A stretch of DNA of 64,000 bases from Larix kaempferi (taxonomy: Eukaryota > Streptophyta > Pinopsida > Pinales > Pinaceae), in assembly GCA_027924585.1 (NCBI GenBank), contig BSBM01002098.1:7415001-7479000 (forward strand), in the 5' to 3' direction. Below the pieces are notes generated by a model. It ran no database searches and had not been told where the DNA came from. It saw nothing but the letters and a program-made list of their open reading frames with translations. The position numbers and the translations under genes are program-made. Shown here piece by piece: positions 1-15,000 of this stretch. Each line of letters begins with the position of its first letter. Position 1 is the first letter of the stretch.

Positions 1-1680
1 ACCATTGAGTAGAGGGTCACCCAAAGTCAAATCAATAACATGCTTTACTTGACAATGCAGAGGTACCCTATAGGTGAGGTGAAGATGTGTCTATATTCTT
101 CCACCAATTGACCTACGTATCTTTGTTGCATAGAGGAGCTCTTATAGAGGCCCTGGCAGTCACAGTGATCTTCATTCCCCCCCTCCCCGACTAGAACGTA
201 AAGAGAACAAATCTCGTAATCTAAGATGTTATCTTCCTACACTGCTTAGCAGTGATCAGAGAGATTGTGATAATTGGGGCTACCTTCGGTATCTTGTAGA
301 GCTGACCTCCCACAGTAACAATGACACTATAGGGCTTAGATTGGTAAACAAAATGACACTTTCATATATTTGGTTATCCTAATAGAACATCACAAACTTC
401 AAGTGCAACAATGTGACATAATTCCTTGTCTTTGAAGGGCTTGATGTAGTATTGCAAGGCATTGTTCACTAACATGGATGTCATGTCCCTGGCTCAACCA
501 ACTGATGGTGTATAGCTTGGGGTGTGGCATCATAAGGCACAATACTTGTGAAGGTTTTGAAAATGGAGTAGCAAGCTAACTCGGATTGACTATGGGAAAA
601 CTCCCTGGTTAAGTGTGCTTGAGCTAGAGGGGTCTTGGGATGGGTGACCTTCCCAGGGAGTCTTAGTAACTCGGTGCAAATCCTAGAGGTGATGGTTGAT
701 ATTATGCGATCATTTCACTAATTTCAATTCCACTTATTCACCCGAGTGCTAAGTGGACTAGTCAAGCTCATCAGAAATTGGTCATTAAGCTACTGCCCAT
801 GGGAGATGGATCATGTATGAATGAGTTACTCTATGCAGTTAATCCCAAAAATGCTATTTCATTTGTTGCACTATGAAGTGATGCCCCCACCTAGCCCCTA
901 TGTTTGAAAAATATATATTACAAAGGAAAAGGAAAAATTACTAACACATGCCATTTCCTAAACTTTACAAATAAAACTAAAAACTAGAAGCATATAATTC
1001 AACATAAGTTCTAATTGCCATTTTGCACAAACGTTACCATTAAGCTACCAGAAGTGACAGTAGTGCTACAAATTTTATTTTTGAGCCTAGGAAACACCAA
1101 AATCCTCCTGTAGACTGCTCAGTTGTTTCTTTTAAAATTTTCTATGATTGTGGATGTGTTAGTTAAGTTTTGGATATGGTTATGACATTGCAGCCATCTA
1201 CGGGTGTCTTTTAATGATTTTGGAGCCTAATTTTCATGGCATTCCACGACATTATAAAGTTGCTTGAGAATATGATTTAAGTTTGGTTTCTTAAAGTGTT
1301 GAAATGGCTTAATTCATTTCTTGATCTTGAAACTTAAAATGAAAATTAAAGATATATTCATGGACATAACTTGTATGGGTCAGTTTTGCACAACTACCAT
1401 TTAAAATTCATGCAACCATGTAAATCATGGAATTATGGCAATTATGCATGGCGAAAACTTATGCTGCGCCTATGTTTTTCTTTCTTTGTTTATTTCGAAA
1501 AACCAGTGCCTCTTAGGCATTGGTTTTGAGTCTTTGACAAGGACCCCCAAGACAGTCAAGGGACATCTGAGCATCCCCAAGAATATAGGGGATGTCCCCA
1601 AAACACCCTCAATTTCCTGGGAAACATCCCAAGGTCAGTTTGATAAACCTGTGCAAGAAAAGCAATACCGACAGAATCTA
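1..1680. other. Non-coding stretch, nothing recognised
   Basis: No reading frame or exon here matches a family I know. I searched it specifically on the minus strand for the missing C-terminal exon of the hydrolase gene that ends at 2891 and found no match. The 86-codon plus-strand frame at 1435-1695 overlaps repeat-like GGGGATGTCCCC words and is not convincing as a protein. Confidence 0.5.
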
Positions 1681-1689
1681 AAACACAAG

Positions 1690-1970
1690 AAATAACAATG
1701 CGCACATACACTACACAGAACTTTACCCTGGAAACCCTTAATCAGGAAAACCAGCCTAACTGAGAGACACTCCTCTCACTATCTCATTGTATATCTTCAC
1801 CATTTACAATACAGTATTTATAGCACCAAAACCCTAATCCATTGACCCGGAATAGATTACAACCCTAATTTCTTAATCGGAATTAGTTTATAATGGACCG
1901 AACAAGCACAAAACGAACCAAAAGGAAAAATTAGACCCCTTTGCTCTAGGATCCTACAAAGACTACAACA
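1690..1970 (-). repeat. LTR-like fragment, copy 1 of a dispersed family
   Basis: Read on the minus strand this has a TATA-like word (CTATAAATACTG), then GTATTGTAAATGGT, a block ending in TAAGGGTTTCC, and two telobox-like ATTAGGGTT words. The same ordered blocks recur at 25130-25450, also on the minus strand. The layout (TATA box, short transcribed tail) resembles the promoter half of a Copia-type LTR. No complete LTR boundaries were found, so the element type is an inference. Confidence 0.55.
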
Positions 1971-2890
1971 CATGTCCAACAAAGACATCCTGGTGAAGTA
2001 AGCGACAACTCCTACGTCCCGTGGACATCCTCACAAAAGAGTAGTTGTCCCCTGCCCTCCACCAACAGAAACAACCTGCGGCTAAGACTTTACTCGATGG
2101 CTTCTGTTCTAGGTCATCATTGAGCAATAACTCACCAAGCCTTGTCATGACATCTCAAGCTAATACAAAGAACAACAACCAAAGAATGACTGCACTAATG
2201 CAGCTTGTGGATACATGAAAGGAGCATTTTTAGGAAGGCCTTTTGGAACAGCCTTTGATTGGATCTTTGGAAGTTCACTAGATTTGATTGAAAGACTTAA
2301 TTGATAAATCTGTTTGTTTCTATACTCTGACATTAGTGACCTTGCTTTAACATTAAAGATACAGTATATTCTGCTATAGGAAGTACATTTTGAGCGGAGC
2401 ATTTTTATATTTCCACAAATCCTGTAAAGAAAAACTGAGATTTTGCAAGTTTTCATGACGAGCTCCACCTTTTTCAAAGCTTTTGCAGGATTTTCAAATC
2501 GATTGTCAGATTCTACTTGTATTGTCTAAAGACTGACTTATAAAGATTTTACCACTCCCCTAACATTTTGACAAACATTTCCTGTCTGTTTGGATCTACC
2601 ACTTTGATCCATATGCAAATAGCGCAGCTGTTCTTTGCAATTCCGGACAAGCAACAAAGACAAGAATACAAAGATTAAATAGTAAGTGCAAACAGTAAGC
2701 TAGACAATCAAGATAAATATACTAGCTAGAAATGTCAATAGTCACTGGTTTATCAATAGACAATTAAGACCTTTCTACTCTCTTTAATCCTTTCCTTTTA
2801 AGCTTTGAGTAGAAAATTAAGACCATTCATTCAAATAGCAAGGGCATGTCCCTATACAAAATACATGTTCACAAAAAAATTGCAATATAC

Positions 2891-3040
2891 CTTGCAGTAG
2901 TCATCCGAATATTCAGATTCTGGGAATTTTGGATTGCAAGAGTCCTTTGGGTACTGACACATAGCCTCCTTAAGCATTGTTCGAAAACCTTCTTCAATCT
3001 CAATTGGTGTTCCTTCTAGCTTCACAAAACTAACATATTT
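2891..3040 (-). CDS. Serine hydrolase exon 7
   Basis: This is 50 codons in phase 0, between acceptor AAATAG and donor AAG|GTATAT. It reads KYVSFVKLEG, then EEGFRTMLKEAMCQYP and SEYSDDYCK. The MLKEAM.QYP and YSDDY words fit the region ahead of the third catalytic motif in the bacterial relatives. The acceptor has a poor pyrimidine tract, but frame and family match support it. The following exon was not found in the 2.9 kb to the left. Confidence 0.78.
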
Positions 3041-6000
3041 CTATTTGAAGCCAGTAAACATAAGAGTGGGAGAAATTTTATATAATCATCCGGTACTCTA
3101 CAGAAAACAGCATATTTTTTGGGTAGGGAAATAATACAGTTTTCTATTAGTGTCACAACTCAAAAGTAAAACAATTTTTTGCAGAATTTATATCCAACAT
3201 ATACTAATCACAAAAATAAAACCAGAGACCTTAATAGTTTATCAGAAAGACACCAATGTCTCACCTCTATATCATATCGAACTAGCTTAACCAATAGGTT
3301 CTGCAAGTCGAGCAAATCCATGCAATTTTTCTCTGAAAAGTCCATTGGTTCTTTGATCTGTATATTCCATAGCTTTATAAGGAAAACATGTGCATTTTCT
3401 AAAACATTATAGGTGCCACTAGAAGCCTCTCAAAAGAGCAAGATATGTAAAATGAAAATCTAAGTGTTACATGCAAGGATAGGCAAAATCACATCTTAAT
3501 TCCCAATCATCTCATTGCAGCAAAGGTAAGGAAATTCAAGGTCTTCATCCTAACCAGTTTTCCATTTTCAGCAATGTATGCATCACCAACATGCGTTCCA
3601 TGAGAAGCAACAGCATCAGGAATTGGCAGTTTGCTTTTCTTTGGAGGAAGAACTGCTTGAATTCCATTCATGTCCAACCAAAGAGGCTCACATGTTCTAT
3701 TTTGTTCCCTTGACAAATGTATAGAAAAGCGATGAAATATTCTTGTGCTTTGCAGCCCTAGACTCCACCTTCAACAGCAATGGAGAATGTTGAGAAACCG
3801 GAACACACTTTACAATTCCAATGTAACCTTACTTTTAGTCTAAAAGATATCTTACACTTTATGAAGACTTACATTGCTTGATTTAGAGACCGGTGCCCCA
3901 CCAATGCATATAAACGATCAAAGGCTGTATTGTCAGAAACCTAATTAACAATTTTGGATATGTCAATGACAATATATATCAAAATAAAAACTGGATGAAG
4001 TTTCAGTACTTTCACCTAAAGAAAACAAGAAATACAGAATCACAGATGCACTCCACATGCATTTTATTTCTTTTGATACAATGATTATTCATTGGTTGGC
4101 AAATGAAGTCTTGAGCTACAGAAAACTACACAGCCATACTGAATTAGTTGCCTCCATCATCACACTGTAATTAATATAATGAATCTATATCATGTTGGTT
4201 TACACTTAACAAGAATCTTACTGACCCTGGAGCACACCCCACATAAAAGACTGGCTCAATACAGACATATGTACACACAAAACTCAAATTCAAGAACCAC
4301 GCGAATACATAGTATTGCTGTGCAGAATCGCAGATACTTCTTTAGCTAGGCAGGCTTCTTACAAGGAATGGACTTCTAGCTTTACCTGATTGCTTTTAGG
4401 CATATACTGGCCATTTGATTAAGAAGAAATTCTGATTTTAAGGATAATTGATAGACTAAATTCAAGTAGGTTTATTTTTCTCTCTAACTTTGTTGAACAT
4501 ATGAATGCTCAATGCTCTTTCATTGTCTTTAATTGCTAAGAAATGTCCATAAAAACATCCAAAAAGGAAAAGCACTGTAGATGAACATTCTACAATCTAA
4601 CCATTTATTCTATTCAAAATACCCTTACAAAAAGAATACTCTCTCAGCCAGGTCTCCTCAGCCCCAGCTTCCCCCCATACGGCATCATCAAGGTTTGCAT
4701 TGCCCCTTGACAGTGATAGAGGATGGCAGGGATGCTTCTTCTCCCTCCTCCGGCTCTCATTCTACTTCTACTTCTGCCTCTATATCTAAGTTGAGTTAGA
4801 GCTTCAAGCCCCTTCTAAGGTTTGCACTTTTGTCCTATTTAGAGCAGGTTCTTTTCTTTCATTTACTAACATTTGTATCTCTTCTACTTAGCTTTCCTAC
4901 TAAGAGTGGGCTCTTTTCTTTCATTACTAACATTTGTATCCCTTCTACTTAGCTTTTCTTTGTTTGCTTTTTAAGACTGTCCTTGACACTCCCATAGTCC
5001 ATGGACGACTGATTGCATTTTACAGTCCTATTGACCTTTTCCTTGGTCATCTGTGGACATTAATAACATTATCTCTTCTTATCTCAACACACATCCCCTT
5101 TGAGCATGTCAACAGTTGATAGTTCAAATTATCCAGCGTGGATTCACTTTCAGAGAAGCTTGCAGATGTTTTACTTGAAGTGTTCCAACATGGCGTCATT
5201 CCCTGGGCATTTGTCCTTAATGTCCAAAGTTCAAACCATCTAAATCCATTCAGGATATTCGCTTGAAGCATCAATACTGACTGAATGGGGCAAAAGCACA
5301 TGGACCACATTTTAACTGTAAAATTCAAAAAATCCCATGTAGAATATACACTATAATTTATCTATGGTCTTCTTACCATTCAAACAATAAGTGAGCTCCA
5401 AATGAGATTCTGATTTTTCCAAGGTCACAGTTCTGCAATGCACCTGTTTCCTGCCTAGAAACAGATACCAAACTCTCCATAAACGCTTTTCGGGACATTT
5501 CTGAGACGTTAGGTATCCAAAATCACCAAAAATGATGTGTTTTTCCCAGGACAAAATGGAAACAATAAGAAGAAAGCCCCCCCAAAGGGACTGTAGCCCA
5601 CGTGTGACCTGTTTGCATGTAAATAAACCCTAAAATATCAAAAAACAAAAGATAAAATCCAAAAAACAACACACAAAAAAAGAGTTGTGAAAATGTTTTG
5701 GAGTACTTATTTTTTACAATATTTTAATATTCCATTAACATGTCGTTTCCTAGTGTTTTAAAAGGTGTCGTTTACGAATCAAAAACTATTTCCCCACTTT
5801 TTAATTTTGCTATTATGAATTATAGAAGTCATCTATCATCATTCGTGTAGATGGATAGAAGAAACAAATCATATTAATGTCCAAAAATGACCAAATTAAT
5901 TAATAGTTAAACAAAGTGAAAATGAAAACAAAAGAAAGGAGCTCTACCAAGGATTTTGTGGTTTAAGTTTGTATGTATCCCTTGTTTGTCACTATTGCCA

Positions 6001-9000
6001 TTACTCCTTGCCCATAAAACTTATATGTCATGCAGTGGCCTTGAGTGGCCATTCCTGCCTATCACAAGGCCACTAGGGTGCCTTTTAATAGCATCCCTTG
6101 GACCCAAGGACAGTGCATTTGATACATCAAAATCCATTGTCATCCATAGCAACATTGCTTCCACCGACCTTGAACATAGTTCTGTCAAAGGGCCCACCAA
6201 TGTTTGTAATGAAGGTATTGGACAAGGTAATGAAATAACCCCTTGATGAAATTCTCATGGATACTGATGAGTATTCTGGTGTCTATGACAAAATAAAAAA
6301 GCACACACTTCTCAGGTATTTTGTCAGCTTAATTTTTCTTGAGGTCATTATTAAGGTATGGGTTAAGGAGGATTGGGCGACACGTGGGTGCCATTGTCTA
6401 AGCACCCAAAAGCATGACAGAAGGCTTTTTGTTTCAAGAAGAGTCACATTGCATTGTTATTGTATCTTGTGGCCCTTGGTTTCGTTGAAACACCCAAGTG
6501 GTGTTATCCCTATGGGTTGAGAATTTCTCAACTGAGCAATTTGGACAACTGTGTTTCCTGCGTGGGTAGAGTTCCCTAGCTTGCCTATGCAGTTTTGGGA
6601 CCTTTTAGATTGCATTTTGCACCTATTGTACAATCATGAATCTCCTCGATTCTTCAACCTTATGCCCCAGAGAAGAGTCTACCTAAAAGTATTACACTTA
6701 CGGCAGACGTGAATGTTAGAAATGGATATCATTCAAAAGTTAAAACCAACAAAGGAAACATAGAGCCCTGCTTCAAAATTATAGCCTCCAAAAAAATACC
6801 TTCATAGGAAACCTTTTGAAACCAGTGAAGCAAACAAAAGGAAACTCAAATCCAAGCGCAAAAGAACATCTACTCTAATGGTCAGAGTAGGGAACTCAAA
6901 TCCCACAATGTTGTCAAAGAACAATCCCCAAAAAGTTAAAACTGACATAGAAGATGCAAAGAGCATGTTGAAGTTAAAAGTGATCCCATGAAGATGCTAC
7001 TAAGGCAATAGTGTCAAAGATCAAAAAGATTACTTAAAGAAAGCAAACAAAGATCCTGATTATGCACTTATGATGGTCAAGGCTAAACGAGTACTCTAGA
7101 CACCACATTTGTCAAGATGGGCTATCCATTATAAAAGCATCTTTCGCCTACAAAAGTGCAAAAAGAAGCAAAAAGGTTTCCATCAAAATCTTCAAGCACA
7201 AAGATTATTAGTAATTAAGTAGGAATAGACAATCATAGATACGATAAGATAAGATAAGTTGATTAGTGTCCAACAATGAGCAAAAGTAAGTCAACGAGAC
7301 TACTCAATACATAAGTGACAATACAAAGTGGGAATGCAAAGACCACTCCTATAAAAGCAAGAATCAATGCTACCCTAAAAGATATAAGCATGAGTATAAC
7401 AATGCTCCAATGAAGAAATACAATGTTCAAGAGCCAAGTACAAGGGAAAAAGCCTCAATGCTCCAAAATACCTGCCATCAAATGTCGATATGCTTGGATA
7501 GAGAGTGATGACAATTGTATAGTTGTATAATTGACGACAAAATTCGATATGGATTCCTCAAACAAGTGCTAAAATGCTACCATGATCAATCATAAATCCG
7601 ACTACAAGTCCTATTAGTGGGTATCAATGCAATATTTTTCCACTTACACTCTTCAATTTCAGACTTCAGTCTATAGGAAGAGCAACTATCATACCATTGA
7701 GTATCGTAATTACAATGTCAATGTCCTTGGATGGGAGCAAGAATTCATCCAATCACTATGATTAAGATGTCGATATGATTGAGACGTGGAAGGCAAAGAA
7801 TCCGATGTCAATGAAACATAAGAGGCAAGATCTTGTTCGTACCAAACAAAAGGTTCAAGATTTAGTTCCTGTCAATCAATAATAGAAGAATCAACAAAAG
7901 TGACAAATTCAAGCTTTAACATATCATCAATAGATGAATTACCATATGGTGCAAGGGTCGATTCATGCAAATCAATAGTATGAGGATCAAGGTGACTTGC
8001 ATCCCTTAAAGAAGTCTCAAATTATCCCAAGCCTAATCTCACTAGTCTCATCTTAGGCTCAATAGGAGTAGCAATACCCTATCCATGTTTAACAAGTCTA
8101 TCACATGTATAACCTATTATGTGGTACTAGTACTAGCGCACCTTCAGCTGTGCCCCAGGGAGAGAGGGTCATTTTTTTTTACTAGGAGGGGTGTTTTACG
8201 GCGTTTTCTAAGTGGAGGTTATGGCTAGGCCCTTTGGTTCCTCTCCTGGAAGTACTATGGCTTCGTGGCATTGCTGACTGCCTCATGAAAGGGCTTGAAT
8301 TCTTGAGGTTGGTGTCCGGGGCTCCCTGGGGTGGGTCACTGGGTCACATGACCCCCCATCTGTTTTGTCATTTCGGTGGCATTTCTCTTAGCACTGAGGC
8401 TTATGTCTCTTTTCCAGGTCACCATCCACACCCTCCTGGTCCCTCTACACTGTAATGCCCTCTCTCCTTGGGCTCCTAGTCATGATGACATCATCCTTGT
8501 ACCAAACCACATTGCTTGATATGGGGGGGGCATTGAGGGATTTTCACTACTGTTGGGGTTAGATGGGGCATGACGTCCCCCTTGCCTACTCCAGCCTTCA
8601 ATTTGAAATGATTTGCTCATTTTTAGCTATTTTAGTCATTTTTGGGTAAACTCTGGAGAAAATGCCCCAAGTTACCCACATATTTGATTATTTTATATTA
8701 TTTTATGTTATAATTTTAAGTTGACATGTTTTAATTTTAAATTGTCATTTTAAAGCATGTAGGCTTGGTTATTTTGTAAAAAGTAAGTGTGAAATCATAT
8801 AAGTACAATCTCCTCACTTCATTTTTACAGACAACTTACGGGATAAAATTCATTATGTTACTTTTTTACCCTAGAAAGGTCTTTTTGGAGTGATGCGCAC
8901 CTCTTAGAGGAAGATCTTTTTGTCTCTTTGATGAAAGTTGGATGCACTCTTTGTCTTGCAAATGCTATGTGAATGCTAGAATAGTTGGAATAACTCATGC

Positions 9001-12000
9001 ACAAATAAGTATTTCTCTTTTGAAGGTTTGCTTGTTGAATGGTAGGTTAATTTTGCATCTTGAAGGATTGAATGGTAGCCCTAGGGCTGCATTCTCTTTG
9101 AATAGAGCCATTTATCTACTTTTCTATCTCTTAGCATAGTAGAAACACTCCCAAGAGGAGGTTTCTACATAGCTTAGCCTTGGAGCTCCAACTTTGTCGT
9201 AGTTCAGGCTCTTGAAACCAACCCTTGAGGTTGTTTCAAGAAGCCCTAATCTAATGACAAGGAGATTTTCCCTCCAAGAGGAAGGCTGGTCACCTTCCTC
9301 TAAGGCTAGGGTTTGGGGTAACATCCATTAAAACCCTAAGCTGGTCTATCGTTTTCACCTAAAACCCTAGTTTGTATTTTTGTAAATATTATTGCTAGGT
9401 TAAACTTGCATTTTCATGTGAAATTTTGCATTTTCATGGTAGAACTAGGGTTAGAATTAGGTCTGCAATTTTATGACGAAAACCCTAAAAATCAAAAAAA
9501 TTAATTGTTTTTCATTTTTTGGCCTCCCTAAATTTCGGCCTCTCTCTTATAAATTCAGTCTACCTTTCTTGTCCCTAGAAACCCTAGGGCGAAAATTTAG
9601 GAGCCCTAAACATCCCAAAAAAAAAAAAAAAATCCTAAAAACCCTAATTTGTAAATTTGTACATATTGTTTTAGCTTAGATTTTGATATCTTGTTAACTA
9701 AGTCTAATTTTCTTAATTTTGCACCTAATTTGTAAAACCAAAACCCTAAAAAAAAACTAAACCCTAACCCCAAAACCTGATTTTCAACCCTAAATCTGCC
9801 CTAGTGGCCTCTCCTCCTACCTTCGCTCTCCCTTTACCCTAGCTCGCTGCCCTCTTTTTCCTTCTTTCCACCTTCTCCTTGTCTCTTTTTCCCTTCGCTG
9901 CTCCCTTTAACCCTCTCCTTTTCCAACCTTCCTTCCCATCCTCTTCTTCTTCTCCATCCCTTTTCCTTTCTCCCTCCTCCTCTCTTCTCTTCTTTCTCTT
10001 TCTCCTTTCCCTTTCTTCCTTATCCCCTTCTCTTCCTCTTACCCTCGGTCAACCCTCAAAGAAGGTTCGACCTCCCTTTTAAAGGCTTGGTCCTCTCCCC
10101 TTTGACTGTCCTCTACCTCAGCCTTGATCCAAGAGCCCTCGGACCTCTTGAGGAGGCCTTTTCAAGGCCTTGGCACCCCTAAAACAGACCTTATTCACTG
10201 CTGCCTTAAAGTCTGCATAAAATTGCAGACCTCCATCTTGAGACATCCTTTTCCTACACCATTTACACCTGTGTATGCAAGCAACAATAAACGTTAATCA
10301 TTGGTATTTACTTGTGTGTTTGAACTTTGAAGTTTGTTTGATGCTAATAAGAAGGTATGAAATCTATTTGACAGGGGTCTGAAAGTGATTATTACAGTCT
10401 GTAAGATTGACAAAACTAATCAGAATTTAAAATACTCATTTGCATACATCTCATGTGATATTTGTTGACACAAACTTGACATTAAAGGAAGGTACCCTAC
10501 TGCTGTTAATGATCTTGCATTTGGGAAAAGCACTGTGACTGATATAACTCTGATATATTTACAATTTGAGTATATGAAAGCTAGAAAGTGAAGCTAGTTT
10601 GAATTGCAAGTGATATGGTTCATATTCCTATTGTTCTTTGACTACTTTGCAATTGTTATGAGTAGATACTAATAACCCTGCTATACTGCTTCTATTATCT
10701 CCTCATACAAATCTGAGATTTGATTGACACCAAGTGGTGAAGTATCCCTCGAAATGAAGTACAAGCATTGTCACTCACTGGATCTTATACTTCTACTGCT
10801 TACCAACTATTACAACACTATCATATTGCTGGTTAAGTTCTTACTTACTGCTTGAGAATTACTATTGCGAATATAAGTGGTTAATCAGTGAACCTATCTT
10901 GGAACTTTCTTACAATCTTGCATTAAGCTCATTGATTTTAAGTGCTTATATTGTTATTCTTATATTCTATCTGCCATTGGTGATTGTTCTTCCTTGTATT
11001 TGAATGACTTATATTTTGTAGTGATCATTGACATGCTAACTTGTCAATTTACGTAGTATGTTTTCTTCATTCGCATAAACATATTACTCAAGGCACTGGT
11101 CACTGACATATTGTCTAAAAGGCATAGCTTCTAAGTGTTTTTGTAGATAACAAAAGGCTCTCTCCTTGGAGGTTCCGACTCTCGGAAGAAGTTAGAGAAG
11201 TGGCTAAGGTGACAGTGGTCACATTCTCTTGCATTTGTTCATCGGATACTAGCCTTGCTAGTTCATCCGGTAACATAACCCATTTGATAAAGTAATTTAA
11301 AACCGATCCCTTGATTGTTCTTCTCAAATTTAGGAGGCAACGACCCATAGGTATCCAATAGTGCATGAGAAGAAGTCCCAACAAAGAGTGTCATATACCC
11401 TTTTGCAACATGTCAAGTACCTCTTCCTTCTCCCCCAGTTCATTCATGAGTTTTTGACAAGATAGTTGTTACAAGCTACAGTGTCTAGGCCTTTAGAACT
11501 CGACAATTTCAGCTTTGAATTCCGCAACAACCTTTCAAGATTGAACGTGGCTTTGACTCAAATGAAAAAAACTTCGAACATCCAAGATCAAAGCAATCTT
11601 GGCTCTGGTACCATACAAAAAAATCTGGCACGACTTTGAGCTTTGCACTTGCACACAAAACCTTCACAACCAAAGTCTTATCAGACTTTGTACGCTCTGA
11701 ATATTACACCCAACTATCAGCAATGATGCCACTTGAGTTATAGTGGAACTCAATAAGGCAACTAATATGACATGGCACGCTCACGTTTTTAGAAAATGTT
11801 GATCACATTAGCATGGATCAATCTTCAACAAACTATGCCCTAGAATGCTAACATTGCACTTTAAAACTTATTGTAACAAGTTTTAATGCTAACAAGTTAA
11901 CACTTGATAATTTCTTATGAACTTATAATTGTAAAATAGACAACACATACAAACAACTCAAATCAATGAACAAATTTGCTAATAGAAAAACGGCAATGTA

Positions 12001-15000
12001 TAGTAGAGTTACATCATTATACAAGTCAACCTCCAATGGCTTCTGAACTCAAACTATACAACTCACAGCACTCACACAAACAACTAATAGCTCTCGGACT
12101 CACACTATCTTCACTCTTCACAATCTACGACTCATAGAATGTAAGAGATCATCATTTTATTTATCACTCATACAACCATAACACTTCACTCATTCTAAGC
12201 ATAACCAACAAAACGAACATTGCTATAGAGATTACTTTTGGATTTTGCATCATGTAATCATCTATGTGAGTTAATATATAGACATGTTTTTGCATCTAAA
12301 ATACCATTTATGTATATCATTCTTATTTTCTTGGGAGATAATGTGGTATTTAAAAGAAACTATATATATATATATATCCAAGAAAAAAAATGTATGTTTT
12401 CTTTGAGAAGAACCAAAAATACAATCATCAGGTGCTCATGGCATGACCAAAAATAGATCATCAAAGTAGATCAAGATACAAATCATCATTGTTCTTAACT
12501 GACCCAAACCTTCAAACTATAAACCTCCTAGACTTAGAAATCGGATTGACATAATACAATCTATATCAAAAAAAAAGTTCAAAACTCACTTAAGATGAAC
12601 TGTCTAAAGTCCACTAGATGACCATCTTGTAATTCCTCCAAAGTACCCTAGTTTTCAATCAAAAGTAGACCTTTCTTGGAGAGGTGGTCTGCTTTTTCGC
12701 TTAGCTCTCCTTAAACATGAGTGTAACTGATTACTTCAAATTGACTTGAAATATCCTTCAGTTGCAAAGCAAGGGGCAAAAAGAGTATTGTTTTGAATTT
12801 GTAGACTATCGTTCATCTAATTGATTACAAGTGAAGAGTCCCCAAATACCTAATAGATGGACAATGCCTCTATCCAAAGTAGTTTTGAGTAAATAAAATA
12901 AATGCCTTAAACTCCCATAGGTTATTAGTCCCTTGACCCAAATTTGCTTTGACATGAATATAGTGAGATTGTAAAAGGAAGAGGACAAAGCCAATGCCAC
13001 AAGTGAGTTTCGACGTTGACAAGCTCCATCAAAAGAACCCCAAGCCAAAGATTTGCCCACCTGTAACTCCTTTACAATTCTCTAGGGCTTAACCTTTGGA
13101 GTTTCCTTGAAATCCAATAACAAAGCATTCACCTGAACAACTACTTGGATAGGATGTGTTGTCTCCCAAAATGGCATGCATGTTTGTTGAAGCCCAAAAT
13201 GTAACACACCAGCTGGATGACAACTCTCTCAGGAGAGAGGCCAATGTCACCACATTCCTCTCCTCTTCGCTTCAGGTTGCCTCTCCTCCAACTCTAGGGG
13301 GGTATCCCTAAGATAGGATCGCTAAGGCAGGCACAGTGATGGGCAAGGTGAATTTGAAGAGGCTGCCTTAGGAAACGCTTGTAACAGAAAGATGGGTTTT
13401 TTAATGGATGATGGAAAAGACGGGAGGATCAATCCTCGAGGAGAAGGCTAGTGCCAGTACCAGAAGGGAGCATGGAGTCAAAAAGGGGACTCAAGAGGGC
13501 TTTGCGCTTCATAAAAGTGAGATTTGATCTAATACGTTACATAAACAAAGACGAGGAGAATATCAGTATAACCGACTACAATCTATTACTCCTATGATCT
13601 TCTAAAAACACAACGTCAACAAACAACTTGATCCCAAATGTTTGCCCAATGGACTAGAAATAGCCTTCTATGTTAGATCTACTCTACAACTTGAAATGGA
13701 AACACGCAGCCATGCAAGGAGAAGCCAAATCTGTCCATAAACCCAGCATGATATTTTTCATTAAATCCCGTGGGAAAAGAAGAACTCCCAGAAAGTTTTC
13801 CATCCGTACAATGAAGGAGGCTGGCTCCTTTTATAGGCCTAAAACCTTTCACCCTTTCAAAAAGGAAAATAAATAATAATAAAATAATAGAGAAAGAAGG
13901 TAGAAAAGGTAGATCCACCTTTTTCTCCTCATCGAAACATGACTAACTCCACTTTATTAATGGAAACTCCCTACTCAAAAGTGGACATTAAACCACAAGA
14001 CAGAGCGCTCCAACAGCCACGCGTCGCAATAGAAACACTATTGAGATCCCAAGCAATCGGTGGCCAATGAACAAAACGTGGCTTTAGACAGTGAGGCCAC
14101 TGACTTTTAAAAGAACACTCTGTTGGTTGCGGGCCACTAGATGAAGTCTCCAGATAAATTAAAAATAATGCGACCCGTCAATTTTGAAAAAATAATGTGC
14201 AAGTCAATAGATGCGAGGATGTAAACGCCGAGCTCTGCACCGGAGGTACTGTGGATGGGAGCTGCTCCAAAATCCACGTATTCAATGAAGACGCAGCCCA
14301 GTGGATGCTTAACAAAACGTGGGTCAAAATCTCCACGACTCGGCTGCCAACATCCAACGAGGTGTTTTAACATTCAGTAGATAGGCTGTCGCGGGAATCC
14401 ATGACCGGCGTGAAAAAATCAATAGCTAATGAGAACGGACTATTAATTTCGGCCGTGACCTCCGATCTTTGTTGAACACGGGCTTCCGGCATTGATATCA
14501 GTCAGTGTATTGGACTTCTTTGGAAATCGAGCTCTGCAAACAAAACGGCGGGAAGTAGATACGTAAAGAACTTTGTGTATGAGCACGTCTCTCACCTCAT
14601 AGGGCATCGATCTTAATTATCTGTTGTGGCTGTCAAGACGACGCGTGATCCGAGGGTCGACTGCTGCTTCGAAATTTCTAGTGAAATAAATTTCCCGATC
14701 AGCGGTCGAGTGAGCCTGTGATCTTCGGCGAATTGGAGTCACCCTGAGATTCCCGTGTGTCAATCATTGGTATTACAAAAAATAACAGAGTTATTTGTAT
14801 GGACATGCTTTCGAGTTTTAGCAATGGCTCCTGTTACAGCTCGAACAGTTCTTGCTAATGTTGCTTTTGTGCATGTTTGCAGGTTCTAGAGATTGTGTTT
14901 CTGCTGGTTTTGTCCCTTCAAAAAAAAGTTTCCAGGTCTGCTGCTGAGGAGGATTTGCCTTGATGGTAACATAGATTAGTACAGGAAGAAAATCATCAGC

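Noticed and set aside
2160-2520. Minus-strand frame considered as the C-terminal exon of the hydrolase.
   Set aside because: It has an acceptor-like TTTTTCTTTACAG and partly readable text, but none of the expected NK.G.AYGF-type words. Reading it needs a frame change, and the phase from exon 7 gives a stop.
5047-5554. Two open minus-strand frames considered as further hydrolase exons.
   Set aside because: No family similarity, and exons 3 and 4 already join without missing residues, so nothing is needed here.
9879-10082. 67-codon Ser/Leu/Pro-rich frame.
   Set aside because: Produced by the polypyrimidine tract; no start context or family.
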